NCBI RefSeq assembly: GCF_031583145.1
Contig: NZ_CP134052.1
Location: 1 to 64,000 of the forward strand
Direction: 5' to 3'
Length of the DNA stretch: 64,000 nt
Origin: Brevibacillus brevis
GTDB lineage: Bacteria > Bacillota > Bacilli > Brevibacillales > Brevibacillaceae
Of this stretch, positions 41,785 to 50,827 are shown piece after piece. The notes below the pieces were generated by a model, which saw only the letters and a program-made list of their open reading frames with translations, had not been told where the DNA came from and did no database searches. The translations under genes and the position numbers were made by a program. How positions within the stretch are numbered: the first letter of the stretch is position 1; every line of letters begins with the position of its first letter.

Positions 41785-44697
41785 CTAATCAAACATAAAT
41801 TTTACTTTGCGCTCCTCTTTACTGTAGAAAAGTTTGGCTTCAAATGTCCCTTTCTGTCCCGAAAAACCCTTGATTTTCTCCGTTGGACGGAGGGATAACA
41901 GCGTTTGCACTTGTTTGTTAGTTAGTGTTTTTCCAGCTAATGTTTTAAAGATTCTAAACCCACAGTCCTGCTTTGAGCAAACGACGAATGACTTCTTATC
42001 TATCACTAAAGAATCACAATGCGGGCATTTTCCGATCGACAGGTCCTGGTCAACAGGGAATCGGAACTGCAATCTTCCATCCTGGAGAGTTAAAAAGGCC
42101 CGGAAGGGACCACTTTTCCCAATGAAACCATCCAGTAAATTACTCTCTCCTTTTTCAAGGATCCGCTCAATTTCCTTGATCGGGATTTTCTTTTCTTTCA
42201 CAACCATGGGCAATGTAAAGTTGCAATCTGGATGGTTGCTGCAACCGTAGAATGTCTTTAGCGGGATGACATGGCCGGAACACTTTGGACATTGCCCTAC
42301 AGTTACATCTTCGGCCGTAGGGAATCGGAATTTGACTTTCCCGTCTGTTGGATCATAGATCACAAAGGCTTTAAAGGTGCCCTTTTCTCCTTTAAACTCC
42401 AATAGGCCCGTTGTACCCTCGTTCAATAGCTTTTGCACGTCATTAGGCGATAAAACCTTCTCTTTAATGGCCAATGGCACACTGAAATTGCAGTCAGGAT
42501 AACCGCTGCAGCCATAGAAGCGCATCCGGTGTATAACCGGCTTTTGACATTTTGGACATTTTCCCAGGCTTAATTCCTCCTGTGTAGGGGTCCGAAACTT
42601 TACCTTGTTGTCTTCAACATAAAGAAGTCCGAAAAATTCTTTGCCATCTTTACTGAATCCAGCGAGAATGTCCGTGCTATTACGTTCAAGCAGCTTTTGA
42701 ATCTGCTTGACAGGTATTTTGTTATTCAGAACAACACTTGGAACCGTGAAGGTGCAATCCGGATAAGCGGAACATCCATAGAATGTTTGCTTGTCCCCAG
42801 TTTCTTTTTTTATGACCGGCTTCCGGCAGCAGGGACAGGTACCGATTTTATTTTCATCGATCTGTGTGGTTTGCAGGACATTCTTTTGTGCATCGCTAAT
42901 CTTCCGGATCTCATCGGCCAAGTAGTGACAAAATCGGAATATGCTCGAAAGATAGTCTGCTTTGGACAGTTCACCACTCCGGATCTGTTCTAGTTGGTAC
43001 TCCATCGTGGCCGTAAACTCTGGTGAACGCAGTTCTGGAATTTGTACATTCTCAACCAGGAATCGCCCTGTAGCAGTTAAACGAATCTGCTTTCCCTTTG
43101 CCTCGATATATTTGTAGTCATATAATTTTTGAATCGCGGCCCCCTCTGTGGCCGATGTCGCAATTCGCTTCCCGCGCATGACTTCCTTTAGTGATTCATC
43201 ATCCAATTTCCGCCCTGCATTTTCCATAAACTCAAGCAACAAGTCTTCCCGATAAACTGCGGGCGGTGTTGTTTTTCCCGTGTGAAGTGTCGTATTGTCA
43301 CACTTGACGGAAACCCCTTCTTCTAAAAACGGAATGTCTATAACGGGCGTTTCATCTTCTTCATCGTTATTGGCAATAACGGACAAATACCCTGGGGAAA
43401 GCAACTTTTTTCCTTTTGTTTGGAAAGTTTCACCCTCACAGGTGATAGTAATTTCCGTCACTTCGTAAATAGCCGGTGGATAAAAATTGGCCAAAAACCG
43501 TTTCACAATCCGTTCGTATAGTATCCTTTGATCGGCAGAAAGATTGTCTACATTGGGTTTGATCTTGGGGTTAGGAATAATCGCGTAGTGATCGCTGACC
43601 AGCTCATCGTTAAATACCTTATGCTTGCTGCTGATTTCGCCTGTAATACCTGCAGCAATGTCAGAAAAAGGCGTATCACTAAATGCCTTTACAGCTTTTT
43701 GTACATCCTCCACCATCGATGCAGGCAAGTATCGGGAGTCTGTTCGCGGATACGTCACTAAAGATAATGGTGGTGAGTAAAGGGATTGTAGGACATCCAG
43801 CGTTTTAACAGCAGACCAGCCTAGTTCTTTTACGCATTCTTTCGATAAGTCAGTCAGGTTGTATAACAATGGCGGACTGGATTTCTTCTCTCTCTTTGTG
43901 CAAGCAGTTATGACACCATCCTTGTCTTTTACTTTCTCCTGGATCGCTTTTACCGGGTCTGGATCCATAATATATTCCTTTGTTCCAGAGTCCCATTTGG
44001 CTTTAATTGGACCAAATTGACCAAATAGCTCATAAAAATTTTGCGATTTGAAATTGGCTATGGCTTGCTCCCGATTGTAAATTTCAGCAAGCAGGCAAAT
44101 CATTACTCGGCCCAAGGGCAAAAGTTGTCCTAGCTTTACGCGGTATCCCCTCGTCAGGGTATCCCCCACAAGCAAGTCTGTAATTGCCCGCGCATCAGCA
44201 GAGTCACCCAACGTATCAAAATCCGTTCCAGGCTGCAGGTTGTTAAATCCAATAGTAAGTGCCTCGTCATCCGTAGCGCTGACAAAAAGACGCTTAATCG
44301 GCTTCGTTGAACCGTTCATCCAGTACAGTTCTCTAAAGATAAGTTCCCCCTCACGGCCGGCATCTGTGCAGCAGCAAATGGTACTGACATCCGAACGTTC
44401 CATTAGCTCCTGAATGAACTGAAACTGTTCTAAATGCTCCGGATTTGGCTTGCGTTTAAATTCTTCCGGAATAATGGGCAAATGTTCTAATTTCCATTCT
44501 TTATATTTTTCATCATAGTCTGCAGGCATAAACAATTCGGCCAAGTGTCCAATGCACCATACATGAATCCAACTCGATCCCTCGACATAACCGTAATAAC
44601 CCTTGGATCCTTTTACAAACTTTCCCCCTCGAAACATAGGGAGACTAACAAATTTCCTCGTCATGTCAGGTTTTTCGGATATATAAAGTGTTTTCAT
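41785..44697 (-). CDS. topB: Type IA DNA topoisomerase III (TopB) with repeated zinc tail
   Basis: 970 residues. TOPRIM start (KTLYISEKPDMTRKF), CTDAGREGELIF with the acidic metal site (about 110-121), active-site Tyr in TYPRTDSRYLP (about 320). After residue about 620 there are four zinc ribbons (CPCC..CSAYPDC, CPKC..CSGYPDC, CPKC..CSNHPDC, CPHC..CSKQDC), and each is followed by a similar beta-rich module (I-x-Q-I-Q-KLLE, GFSGQKGTFEAKLFY). TopB decatenates plasmid DNA and helps conjugative DNA processing. It is longer than chromosomal TopB (about 700) because of this tail. Confidence 0.93.
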   Translation of the reverse strand: MKTLYISEKPDMTRKFVSLPMFRGGKFVKGSKGYYGYVEGSSWIHVWCIGHLAELFMPADYDEKYKEWKLEHLPIIPEEFKRKPNPEHLEQFQFIQELMERSDVSTICCCTDAGREGELIFRELYWMNGSTKPIKRLFVSATDDEALTIGFNNLQPGTDFDTLGDSADARAITDLLVGDTLTRGYRVKLGQLLPLGRVMICLLAEIYNREQAIANFKSQNFYELFGQFGPIKAKWDSGTKEYIMDPDPVKAIQEKVKDKDGVITACTKREKKSSPPLLYNLTDLSKECVKELGWSAVKTLDVLQSLYSPPLSLVTYPRTDSRYLPASMVEDVQKAVKAFSDTPFSDIAAGITGEISSKHKVFNDELVSDHYAIIPNPKIKPNVDNLSADQRILYERIVKRFLANFYPPAIYEVTEITITCEGETFQTKGKKLLSPGYLSVIANNDEEDETPVIDIPFLEEGVSVKCDNTTLHTGKTTPPAVYREDLLLEFMENAGRKLDDESLKEVMRGKRIATSATEGAAIQKLYDYKYIEAKGKQIRLTATGRFLVENVQIPELRSPEFTATMEYQLEQIRSGELSKADYLSSIFRFCHYLADEIRKISDAQKNVLQTTQIDENKIGTCPCCRKPVIKKETGDKQTFYGCSAYPDCTFTVPSVVLNNKIPVKQIQKLLERNSTDILAGFSKDGKEFFGLLYVEDNKVKFRTPTQEELSLGKCPKCQKPVIHRMRFYGCSGYPDCNFSVPLAIKEKVLSPNDVQKLLNEGTTGLLEFKGEKGTFKAFVIYDPTDGKVKFRFPTAEDVTVGQCPKCSGHVIPLKTFYGCSNHPDCNFTLPMVVKEKKIPIKEIERILEKGESNLLDGFIGKSGPFRAFLTLQDGRLQFRFPVDQDLSIGKCPHCDSLVIDKKSFVVCSKQDCGFRIFKTLAGKTLTNKQVQTLLSLRPTEKIKGFSGQKGTFEAKLFYSKEERKVKFMFD

Positions 44698-44715
44698 TCG
44701 GTCCCCTCCTTTGAA

Positions 44716-45201
44716 TTACACCATGCTAATCAAAAAATCCCAAAAAATCTTGTGCCAATCGAAAGCAAATGTCACAAAGGCAATGGGAGCAAGCACAGAA
44801 CCAAAAGGTATCGTGTCTTTAATTGTCATCCTGCGGGTAAGTATAAGAGTGATTGCAACAAAAGTTCCTACTATACAAGACAGAAATAACGTCAAGGCCA
44901 CGCCAGTCCATCCGACAAGTAAACCGATTACAGCCATCAGCTTTACATCTCCCATACCCATTCCCTTCGGATTGAAAGCATGAGCAAGAAGTAAAAAGAC
45001 GCACCCTGCAACTGAACCGATAATATAATCCAGCATGTTCGCCCGATCCGTGATCACTTGAAAAGCCATGAACACTAGAAAAAAGGGAACAATGGCCTTG
45101 TTAGGAATTTTTCTCGTCCGGATATCCTCCCAGGCAACCCATGCGGTAAACACAAGAAACAGAAGCAAAAGCAGCACATGACTTATTGATTGCAAATACA
45201 T
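44716..45201 (-). CDS. Prepilin peptidase-like membrane protease (A24)
   Basis: 161 residues, almost entirely hydrophobic with six membrane segments. Both aspartates of the A24 family are visible: WEDIRTRKIPN (about 24-34) and GMGDVKLM (about 82-89). It lacks the N-methyltransferase domain of PilD/ComC, so it is the short TadV/FppA-like form. It could process a pilin-like transfer protein, though no class III signal is seen on the window's own pilin candidate. Located just upstream of topB. Confidence 0.8.
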   Translation of the reverse strand: MYLQSISHVLLLLLFLVFTAWVAWEDIRTRKIPNKAIVPFFLVFMAFQVITDRANMLDYIIGSVAGCVFLLLAHAFNPKGMGMGDVKLMAVIGLLVGWTGVALTLFLSCIVGTFVAITLILTRRMTIKDTIPFGSVLAPIAFVTFAFDWHKIFWDFLISMV

Positions 45202-45211
45202 TCACCCTCTC

Positions 45212-45403
45212 TTACGATTCTTCTTGGGCAACTTGCGCCTTCACACGCTGTATGCGCTCGGCAATTGCCTTTCGGATAAAATCCGATTTATCTTCATTGA
45301 CAATGGTTAGGGCCTGTTTTAACTTTTCTTCTTCCGCTTCCGTTAGGTAGCAATAGGTTTTTTTATCACGCTTTTCTTTAGGATCTTTCAAGGGTCGAGC
45401 CAC
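45212..45403 (-). CDS. Ribbon-helix-helix regulator
   Basis: 63 residues from GTG 45403. KTYCYLTEAEEEKLKQAL then DFIRKAIAERIQRV is the CopG/MobC-like strand-helix-helix pattern. It starts the operon of the A24 peptidase and TopB and may autoregulate it or bind oriT. No direct evidence for either. Confidence 0.6.
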   Translation of the reverse strand: MARPLKDPKEKRDKKTYCYLTEAEEEKLKQALTIVNEDKSDFIRKAIAERIQRVKAQVAQEES

Positions 45404-45501
45404 GTTATCTCCCCGATTCTGTTATACGTTTTTCATCAAAAAAAGAAATTGCATAGCTGCAATTCCTACTGGCCACAGTCGGAAATACTTCCGACGACAC
45501 C

Positions 45502-46155
45502 TCATCTTTCCATCCCTCGTTCCTTCCCTTTCCCTGGACGTTCCAGTCCGCGAAGCAGCTCACGATTCGGTTCCTGGTTCACAATTGATTGGAGAATGAC
45601 TGAGGCCAAATCCCTGGTATCTGTTACTGACTTAATCGAAGCCTCCAGGATGCGCGCCGGTTCGACTTTGGACCAATTTAGCTCATAACCCGCGTTATTG
45701 GCCAAACTGCGTATAAACTCCCTCTGCGCCCTTCCGTTCCCTTCACGAAATGGATGGAGAACGTTTATCTCGGCCATGTAGTGCGATAACCGGTCTGCCG
45801 TCTTTTCCACGTCCATTCCGATCAAGTGATTTTCTCGTTTCAACTGCTGAAAAAGATCACGACTCGCCAATGGGATAAAATGAGCATTGGCAAACCTGAA
45901 TGAGTCCTTTGCGATCTCTTCACTCCGGATCTCTCCTGCGAACGGGTAGACATCTTGAAAAATGTACCGGTGAATCCGGGAAAGATGATTCATGTCAAAT
46001 GCACCCTTTATAGGACGTTCAACCAATTCAGCGAGCCGCTTGGTGGTTACAAGCTTGTCAAACTCATCGAGTTTCCGCTGGTCCCTTAAATTTGCTTTAT
46101 TGATGAGTATGTCTGTACCTGGATAGCAGTATTTGGATTGCTGGTCTTTATACAT
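45502..46155 (-). CDS. Fic-domain AMP transferase toxin
   Basis: 217 residues. Canonical HPFREGNGRAQREFI (about 135-149), the active-site loop that transfers AMP from ATP to a hydroxyl of the target. Upstream flap-like region FPFAGEIRSEEIAKDSFRF fits class I Fic proteins. Its start overlaps the end of the antitoxin-like gene by eight bases. VbhT/FicT-type toxins usually AMPylate topoisomerases such as GyrB and ParE. It is intact. Confidence 0.92.
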   Translation of the reverse strand: MYKDQQSKYCYPGTDILINKANLRDQRKLDEFDKLVTTKRLAELVERPIKGAFDMNHLSRIHRYIFQDVYPFAGEIRSEEIAKDSFRFANAHFIPLASRDLFQQLKRENHLIGMDVEKTADRLSHYMAEINVLHPFREGNGRAQREFIRSLANNAGYELNWSKVEPARILEASIKSVTDTRDLASVILQSIVNQEPNRELLRGLERPGKGKERGMER

Positions 46156-46324
46156 TTTCAGCCCTCTTTAACGCTTCCTTGACAAAATCATCATGGTTCA
46201 ATTCCCCGGCCAAAGCTTTCATGATTAGTTCGTCGTCCTCTTTTGAAAAGGTGAAGCCTTCAACCCTCATTGATGCTTTAGCGTTGTTCAAAGCATCCTC
46301 CAGCCGTTTCATAACTTTTTTCAT
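46148..46324 (-). CDS. VbhA/FicA-like antitoxin
   Basis: 58 residues from ATG 46324. Helical. SMRVEGF carries the inhibitory motif (S/T)xxxE(G/N) of class I Fic antitoxins, whose Glu blocks ATP in the partner's active site. It overlaps the toxin start by eight bases. C-terminal helices (DDFVKEALKRAENV) complete the size (VbhA is about 60 residues). Confidence 0.85.
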   Translation of the reverse strand: MKKVMKRLEDALNNAKASMRVEGFTFSKEDDELIMKALAGELNHDDFVKEALKRAENV

Positions 46325-46451
46325 CTCTTCATCCCCACCTTATAGAAGTAACTACCTTACCTATATTTTACCATATTGTTTTTAGGTGGTAAATAACCTC
46401 TTTATAATTACAATTATTTTTTCGGCTCTTCCTATTGGACTTAAACAGGTG

Positions 46452-46705
46452 TGGCCAGGGCGCAGCCTCCTGGTACTTCCGGATCTGCAGCCGGCGCGCT
46501 GGCATCGATCGACGGGCACAGGCGTATCCTGCAGTTCATCTCCTGCCGGGGCCAGGGCACGGCCCCTGGTTCTTTCCGGATCCGTAGCCGGCGGGCAGAC
46601 ATCGATCGTCGGGCATGAGCGTCCCTTGCAGTTCATGGCCGGGGGGCGGCCAGGGCGCGGCCTCCTGGTTCTTCCGGATCCGCTGTCGGCGCGGGGAACC
46701 CCTGG
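46452..46705. repeat. Element C, three tandem units
   Basis: Three consecutive C units, each with GGCC..CCTGGT..CTTCCGGATC and a following GCCGGCG, the best tandem example. No gene. Confidence 0.7.
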
Positions 46706-46764
46706 CCTCTTTCGTCATCACTAAATAAAAAAGCAGCGCCTGCGCGCCACTTAATGTAAGAATA

Positions 46765-47484
46765 TTAACTCGTCAGCGATTTTGTATTCCTGCACTCTGG
46801 ATAACCTGTACAACCAAGAAATTCCCCCTTTGAGCTTCTTCGTACTACCATTTCCTTTCCACAAACCTTGCACTTTTCTTTCGCTCGTGGCACTTCTCTT
46901 CTAACTTGTTCTGCTGACGGTATTGCATCAGGATTCATCTGCAGTATCATCTCGATAAGTGCCACTCGGTCAACTAGACGAACACTGTTGGCTGCGGCAA
47001 GTTTAACGGCCGGTTCCGTATAGCCCCTATTTGACACAACCCACGCCTCATGCGCTTTATAGTGTGCGATTGCTGCTTGAGCCTCCTGGACTGCACTTAT
47101 ACCTACATTTTTACTGTGTCGTTTCGCTTGAACTACGATCCGTTTTCCTTCTTTTTGGATTACTAGATCGGCCCCGAAGTCTCCTGTGGATCTTGTAACG
47201 TCAACTTTGTACCCTTGAGATTTAAACAAGAGTCCTAGGTAGTGCTCGAATTGTCTTCCATCCATCTGGTCAATATCCGAGATACCGGACCTTTTCAGCT
47301 TTTCTACCCTTTTTCCTCTCCTATAGATTGAAAAACTGATAATGATACCGAGCACTATTCCTGCTGTAATTCCGGCCATTTTAAAAGACTGCGTGTACCA
47401 AAATACACCCCAAAAAACAAATAAGACAACCGCTCCTAACAATTCCGCAATTGGATCGCCATTTTTCCTTCGTCTTTTACCCAT
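46765..47484 (-). CDS. Mrr-like restriction endonuclease fold protein with membrane anchor and zinc ribbon
   Basis: 239 residues. Two N-terminal membrane helices (about 14-55), then a Mrr_cat-type nuclease core: QFEHYLGLLFKSQGY (Glu), GDFGADLVIQ (Asp), VVQAKRH (Q-x-K). The C-terminus has a topoisomerase-type zinc ribbon (CKVCGK..CTGYPEC). Membrane-bound Mrr-like enzymes of this kind are found on Bacillota plasmids; the target may be foreign or modified DNA. Follows the recombinase gene. Confidence 0.8.
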   Translation of the reverse strand: MGKRRRKNGDPIAELLGAVVLFVFWGVFWYTQSFKMAGITAGIVLGIIISFSIYRRGKRVEKLKRSGISDIDQMDGRQFEHYLGLLFKSQGYKVDVTRSTGDFGADLVIQKEGKRIVVQAKRHSKNVGISAVQEAQAAIAHYKAHEAWVVSNRGYTEPAVKLAAANSVRLVDRVALIEMILQMNPDAIPSAEQVRREVPRAKEKCKVCGKEMVVRRSSKGEFLGCTGYPECRNTKSLTS

Positions 47485-47520
47485 ATTCTTTCAAGGCTCC
47501 TGTCGCTTTTTTGATAGTCC

Positions 47521-48456
47521 TTATCCTTTTAACCACTTCAATTTTTCCTTAATTTGTTCGCGGCTTGGCTGCGTATACCGAGCTGTTGTTGATATGGCAG
47601 GTGTTCCTTTTCTAGTGATATGACCCAAATAAAAAGCAATCTCCTCTAACGTCCACCCTACCTCTCGGCACCGGTGAGCAAAGTCATGTCGCAAGTCGTG
47701 GTAGGTTATGTCCTTAATCAGTTCCCATTCATCATTTCTTGCTTGTTTTTTTAGACTTCGGAACCAATGATGTATTCCGTTCTCCGTCAATCGGTCGGCG
47801 CGCTGGGACACAAAAACATAGGGGCTACTTTTTCGTGCCCGTTCTTCTGAACGGATCCATTCATACAGCGGTCGGCGGACTTCATTGATCAGGTCGATGA
47901 CCCGGCGTTTCCCCCCCTTATATCCAACTTCTACCGAGCCGATTTTTGGTCCCAGGGAACAATCCTCCAGCTTCAACCAAGCTACATCACTCACACGACA
48001 GCCTGCCCAAAACCCCAAGGCAAAGATTGCCTCGTTACGCAGATCTCCTTCCCGCTCAACTAAATTTCGCAGTATGTATCGTTGATCCTCAGTAAGAACG
48101 CGTGGAGCCATTAAGGGCTGGGCGGGTACGTCGATACCATTAGCCGGATTCTTCGATAATTCCCCGCGCTCGATTAGCCAGTTTGAAAAGGAACTGATGG
48201 CATATTTGACCCTGTTTCTATGCGAAACGCTGTAATTATTACTGGCCAGCTCATCCAAATACACGGTCAGAGCCGTTTTGGTAAGACTTGAAGGCTGAAA
48301 CCTACCTTCCGATCCTGGCTTTGTGGAAATCCACTCCATGAATTGCCGCAGCGCTCGACCGTAGGCATCGGCCGTTCCCTCAGAAAACCGAGGATTTGAT
48401 GCTAAGAACCTTTCGACGTAATTCTCCTCCGGCCTTTGAAACGGTACAACCTTCAC
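47521..48456 (-). CDS. Tyrosine recombinase (XerC/D-type)
   Basis: 311 residues from GTG 48456. N-terminal SAM-like core-binding domain (about 20-105, AYGRALRQFMEW..), then the catalytic domain with FWAGCRVSDVA (Arg I), YHDLRHDFAHR (H-x-x-R-H), LEEIAFYLGH and TARYTQPSREQ (nucleophile Tyr). It may resolve plasmid dimers or integrate/excise an element. No att site was identified. Confidence 0.9.
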   Translation of the reverse strand: MKVVPFQRPEENYVERFLASNPRFSEGTADAYGRALRQFMEWISTKPGSEGRFQPSSLTKTALTVYLDELASNNYSVSHRNRVKYAISSFSNWLIERGELSKNPANGIDVPAQPLMAPRVLTEDQRYILRNLVEREGDLRNEAIFALGFWAGCRVSDVAWLKLEDCSLGPKIGSVEVGYKGGKRRVIDLINEVRRPLYEWIRSEERARKSSPYVFVSQRADRLTENGIHHWFRSLKKQARNDEWELIKDITYHDLRHDFAHRCREVGWTLEEIAFYLGHITRKGTPAISTTARYTQPSREQIKEKLKWLKG

Positions 48457-48487
48457 AATGATTCCCTCCTGGAGTGCTGCCGCCCAA

Positions 48488-48667
48488 TTATCGCAAAGGG
48501 CGCACTTCCGATTTTTTGACTAGTTTTAATTGATTTAGACTTTTCCAGTTCACCAATAACATCAATGGTTGCACTTGGATTACAACGCCATCACCGTATT
48601 CGACGTGATAAACAGGATCACCAGGCGCTATAAAATTTCCTTTTTCGTGGTCCCGATCACCATTCAT
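48488..48667 (-). CDS. Small SH3-like hypothetical protein
   Basis: 59 residues from ATG 48667, overlapping the stop codon of the upstream gene (TGATG). The stretch GDPVYHVEYGDGVVIQV then MLLVNWKSL resembles small beta-barrel (Tudor/SH3-like) proteins. Function unknown. Confidence 0.5.
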   Translation of the reverse strand: MNGDRDHEKGNFIAPGDPVYHVEYGDGVVIQVQPLMLLVNWKSLNQLKLVKKSEVRPLR

Positions 48668-48936
48668 CAAGCAAAGCCCCCACTTTCGTTAATCATCAGA
48701 GCGAAATTCTCCTTTTTGTGCGAGATCACATATGCAAGACTTCTTCCGTTTAAAGCAAACTCTTTAATATGTCCCTGAGCGTCCACATAAACTCTTTCCC
48801 AGGTTACAATTACCGATTCAATAAGGTGATAGTGAGCGAAATCGTTAAACATCATTTTGGTAAAAGCATGCATCAGTTGCTTTACTCTCCGGTCCTCAAT
48901 GCCCAAAGGGTAAGTAACTGTAAACGATCCATTCAT
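48667..48936 (-). CDS. Hypothetical protein
   Basis: 89 residues behind AGGAGGGGG. Mixed alpha/beta with FTVTYPLG at the start. No family recognised. Coupled to the next small gene. Confidence 0.5.
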   Translation of the reverse strand: MNGSFTVTYPLGIEDRRVKQLMHAFTKMMFNDFAHYHLIESVIVTWERVYVDAQGHIKEFALNGRSLAYVISHKKENFALMINESGGFA

Positions 48937-48975
48937 ACAACCCCCTCCTTTTCTCCATACACAATAAGTTAAAAA

Positions 48976-49245
48976 TCACTCACCCAATGCTCGCAAAGGT
49001 AATCCACAAATCTGAATTGCTTTCTCAATTTCCTTTTGTAACGTAGGATTATTAAGACGCCTGGACAAGTCTCCTGCTTTAAGTAACGAGCGAATTGCTG
49101 CTCGAACATAAGAAGAAACATCATTAGCTAACTGTTCACGATAAAAGCAATCAGCACACAAAGAAGTTTCAGCATCTACTTCCATTACTCGACAATGATC
49201 ACCACAAGCATTACACCTGCCAATAAACTGAGCTTCCCAACTCAT
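48976..49245 (-). CDS. Small zinc-finger-like protein
   Basis: 89 residues from ATG 49245 (GGAGGTAG upstream). Cysteines CNACGDHC (about 11-18) and CADCFYREQ (about 30-33) form a treble-clef or ribbon-like site; the rest is helical (VRAAIRSLLKAGDLSRRL). Resembles small plasmid proteins without assigned function. Confidence 0.55.
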   Translation of the reverse strand: MSWEAQFIGRCNACGDHCRVMEVDAETSLCADCFYREQLANDVSSYVRAAIRSLLKAGDLSRRLNNPTLQKEIEKAIQICGLPLRALGE

Positions 49246-49315
49246 AAACAACTACCTCCATTGAGCACTTTGTAAGGTCAATCTTCTTGTATATGTTCAT
49301 CACAGCGCCGAGAAC

Positions 49316-49522
49316 CTACAAGGTACTCAGGTTCCCCACAATATTCACACTCCGAACTTTTTTTGGCGTTATAACCCATCCCAAAGTTTTTTCACAATCA
49401 AGTTTTGCCTGCCAGAGCAAGTCGAATGAGGATTTTTCCTCTTCCTTCAAAACTGTATGATATGGCAAAATCTCAAGAAGCATATCAGTCGTCCAATTCT
49501 CCCTTTTGGAGTAGTCAATCAT
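49316..49522 (-). CDS. Hypothetical protein
   Basis: 68 residues behind AAAGGGGAGG. Soluble, helical N-terminus. No family recognised. Confidence 0.5.
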   Translation of the reverse strand: MIDYSKRENWTTDMLLEILPYHTVLKEEEKSSFDLLWQAKLDCEKTLGWVITPKKVRSVNIVGNLSTL

Positions 49523-49546
49523 ATGATCCTCCCCTTTCTTATCAAA

Positions 49547-49575
49547 CTGAGCATTCTGGATAAATCGGCTCTATT
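49547..49575. repeat. CTGAGCATTCTGGATA repeat, copy 2
   Basis: Second copy of the 25527 repeat, two differences over about 29 bp; here the hairpin is imperfect. Confidence 0.55.
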
Positions 49576-49579
49576 CGTG

Positions 49580-50197
49580 TTAAATGATCGAACGGTATTC
49601 CCGTTTTATATCTCGTTGGCTCAACTGCAACAGCAGCAAGCCCTTTTTGCTTTTACCGATCAACTGGAATCCTGCTTTTTTAAAACAAAAACCTGGATTT
49701 CTGGATGCTACCTTCTCAGCATCTACATACGTGATAATCCCATCCTTTGGCGGCAGCCCCCATTGTTTCAGTGTTGCTCTTACTGCCCACCGGATCATAT
49801 CGGAACTGAGATATCCTGACTCGTTGCGGAATATCGTGCATTCCCAGGCATCTAAGCCATCGTCACGTATTCCCGACCAAGTAACCCATAAAGCATCCGC
49901 CAGAGCTGTCCGCAATACCAAATTGTGTCCTGGACGACAAAACTGTTTGTTTCCGACTGATTGACGGGAATAATGCCGATCTGCCAATTCTCGGCAGTTT
50001 CGATCCCCCTTGTCGGTTACGAACCACATGCCATATCGCAGAAAAGTGACGTCACTATTCTGTTTTCTTCTGGCCTTCTCGACCATATTTACTATCCAAG
50101 TCGCCAAGGAAACATTTTGATTTTTCGCTTCCTTCATCCACGAATGTTTCAAATCTTCGGGAAGAGTCAACGGATACCGAGGATGTGTCGTCGCCAT
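49580..50197 (-). CDS. Phage-type GNAT-like / hypothetical protein
   Basis: 205 residues behind AAAGGGGGG. An N-terminal basic stretch (TLPEDLKHSWMKEAKNQN) looks like a small DNA-binding extension. The main body (CRELADRHYSR, PGHNLVLRT, WECTIFRNES, YVDAEKVASRNPGFCFKKAGF) is typical of a protein family widespread in phages and mobile elements that is acetyltransferase-like in fold; activity unproven. The extension makes it longer than usual. Confidence 0.6.
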   Translation of the reverse strand: MATTHPRYPLTLPEDLKHSWMKEAKNQNVSLATWIVNMVEKARRKQNSDVTFLRYGMWFVTDKGDRNCRELADRHYSRQSVGNKQFCRPGHNLVLRTALADALWVTWSGIRDDGLDAWECTIFRNESGYLSSDMIRWAVRATLKQWGLPPKDGIITYVDAEKVASRNPGFCFKKAGFQLIGKSKKGLLLLQLSQRDIKREYRSII

Positions 50198-50230
50198 CGT
50201 ATCCCCCCTTTTTACTATCTACACATTAAA

Positions 50231-50587
50231 TTAAACTTGAAACTCCGTGAAGCATTCAAAACATTTCCAGGTAGTTTCACTGATCCATTCGACACTATTC
50301 GGAGATTCTTTCCCTTCACACTTCGGACAAATCGGTTTTTTTCGTTTCGGTTTGTCTCTAAAATCTTTCAACTCTATTTTTTTCAACACTTCCAATTCTT
50401 CAGAAGACAAAACTGTCCAATACACGTCTTCGTAGTCACCGTAGACATGACTTTGAAAAACAGTTACATAGTCATCGCTTTTCATAACAACAGTTTTAAA
50501 GCTCCCAGACGGACTAACCCTCTCATGTACGATTTCGTAACCTTGAGTAAAAGCAAAATCAATTTTTTCCTGCAACTTAACAAACAT
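50231..50587 (-). CDS. Zinc-ribbon protein (intact copy)
   Basis: 118 residues from ATG 50587 behind AAGGAGGGG; an in-frame 47-codon extension is ignored because the ribosome site is at this ATG. N-terminal part is beta/alpha (FVKLQEKIDFAFTQGY), C-terminal 30 residues are a zinc ribbon (CPKCEGKES..WKCFEC). The paralogue at 12068 has lost this ribbon through a nonsense mutation. No family recognised. Confidence 0.65.
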   Translation of the reverse strand: MFVKLQEKIDFAFTQGYEIVHERVSPSGSFKTVVMKSDDYVTVFQSHVYGDYEDVYWTVLSSEELEVLKKIELKDFRDKPKRKKPICPKCEGKESPNSVEWISETTWKCFECFTEFQV

Positions 50588-50827
50588 CAAACCCCTCCTT
50601 GTCATTTTTAGATTTTCAGCGACATATTGTTTCTTTTCATCTGTTCCACGCGTAGCCATTTGACTAGAAAAAACACGTTCAAATAACTGTTTTTTGTTGA
50701 TCCGTGTGTGACAAATAACCTTTAACATTGCTCAATCCCATATATCCCCACTACCCTTCTTATCTGATTCAGTTTTAAGCATTTTCTTATCTTGAACCAA
50801 TTTCTTCCTCCTTATTCATCACAAATA

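Noticed and set aside
50231-50728. 165-codon version of the zinc-ribbon gene
   Set aside because: The extra 47 codons precede a perfect ribosome site at the internal ATG, and the paralogue at 12068 shares only the shorter form.
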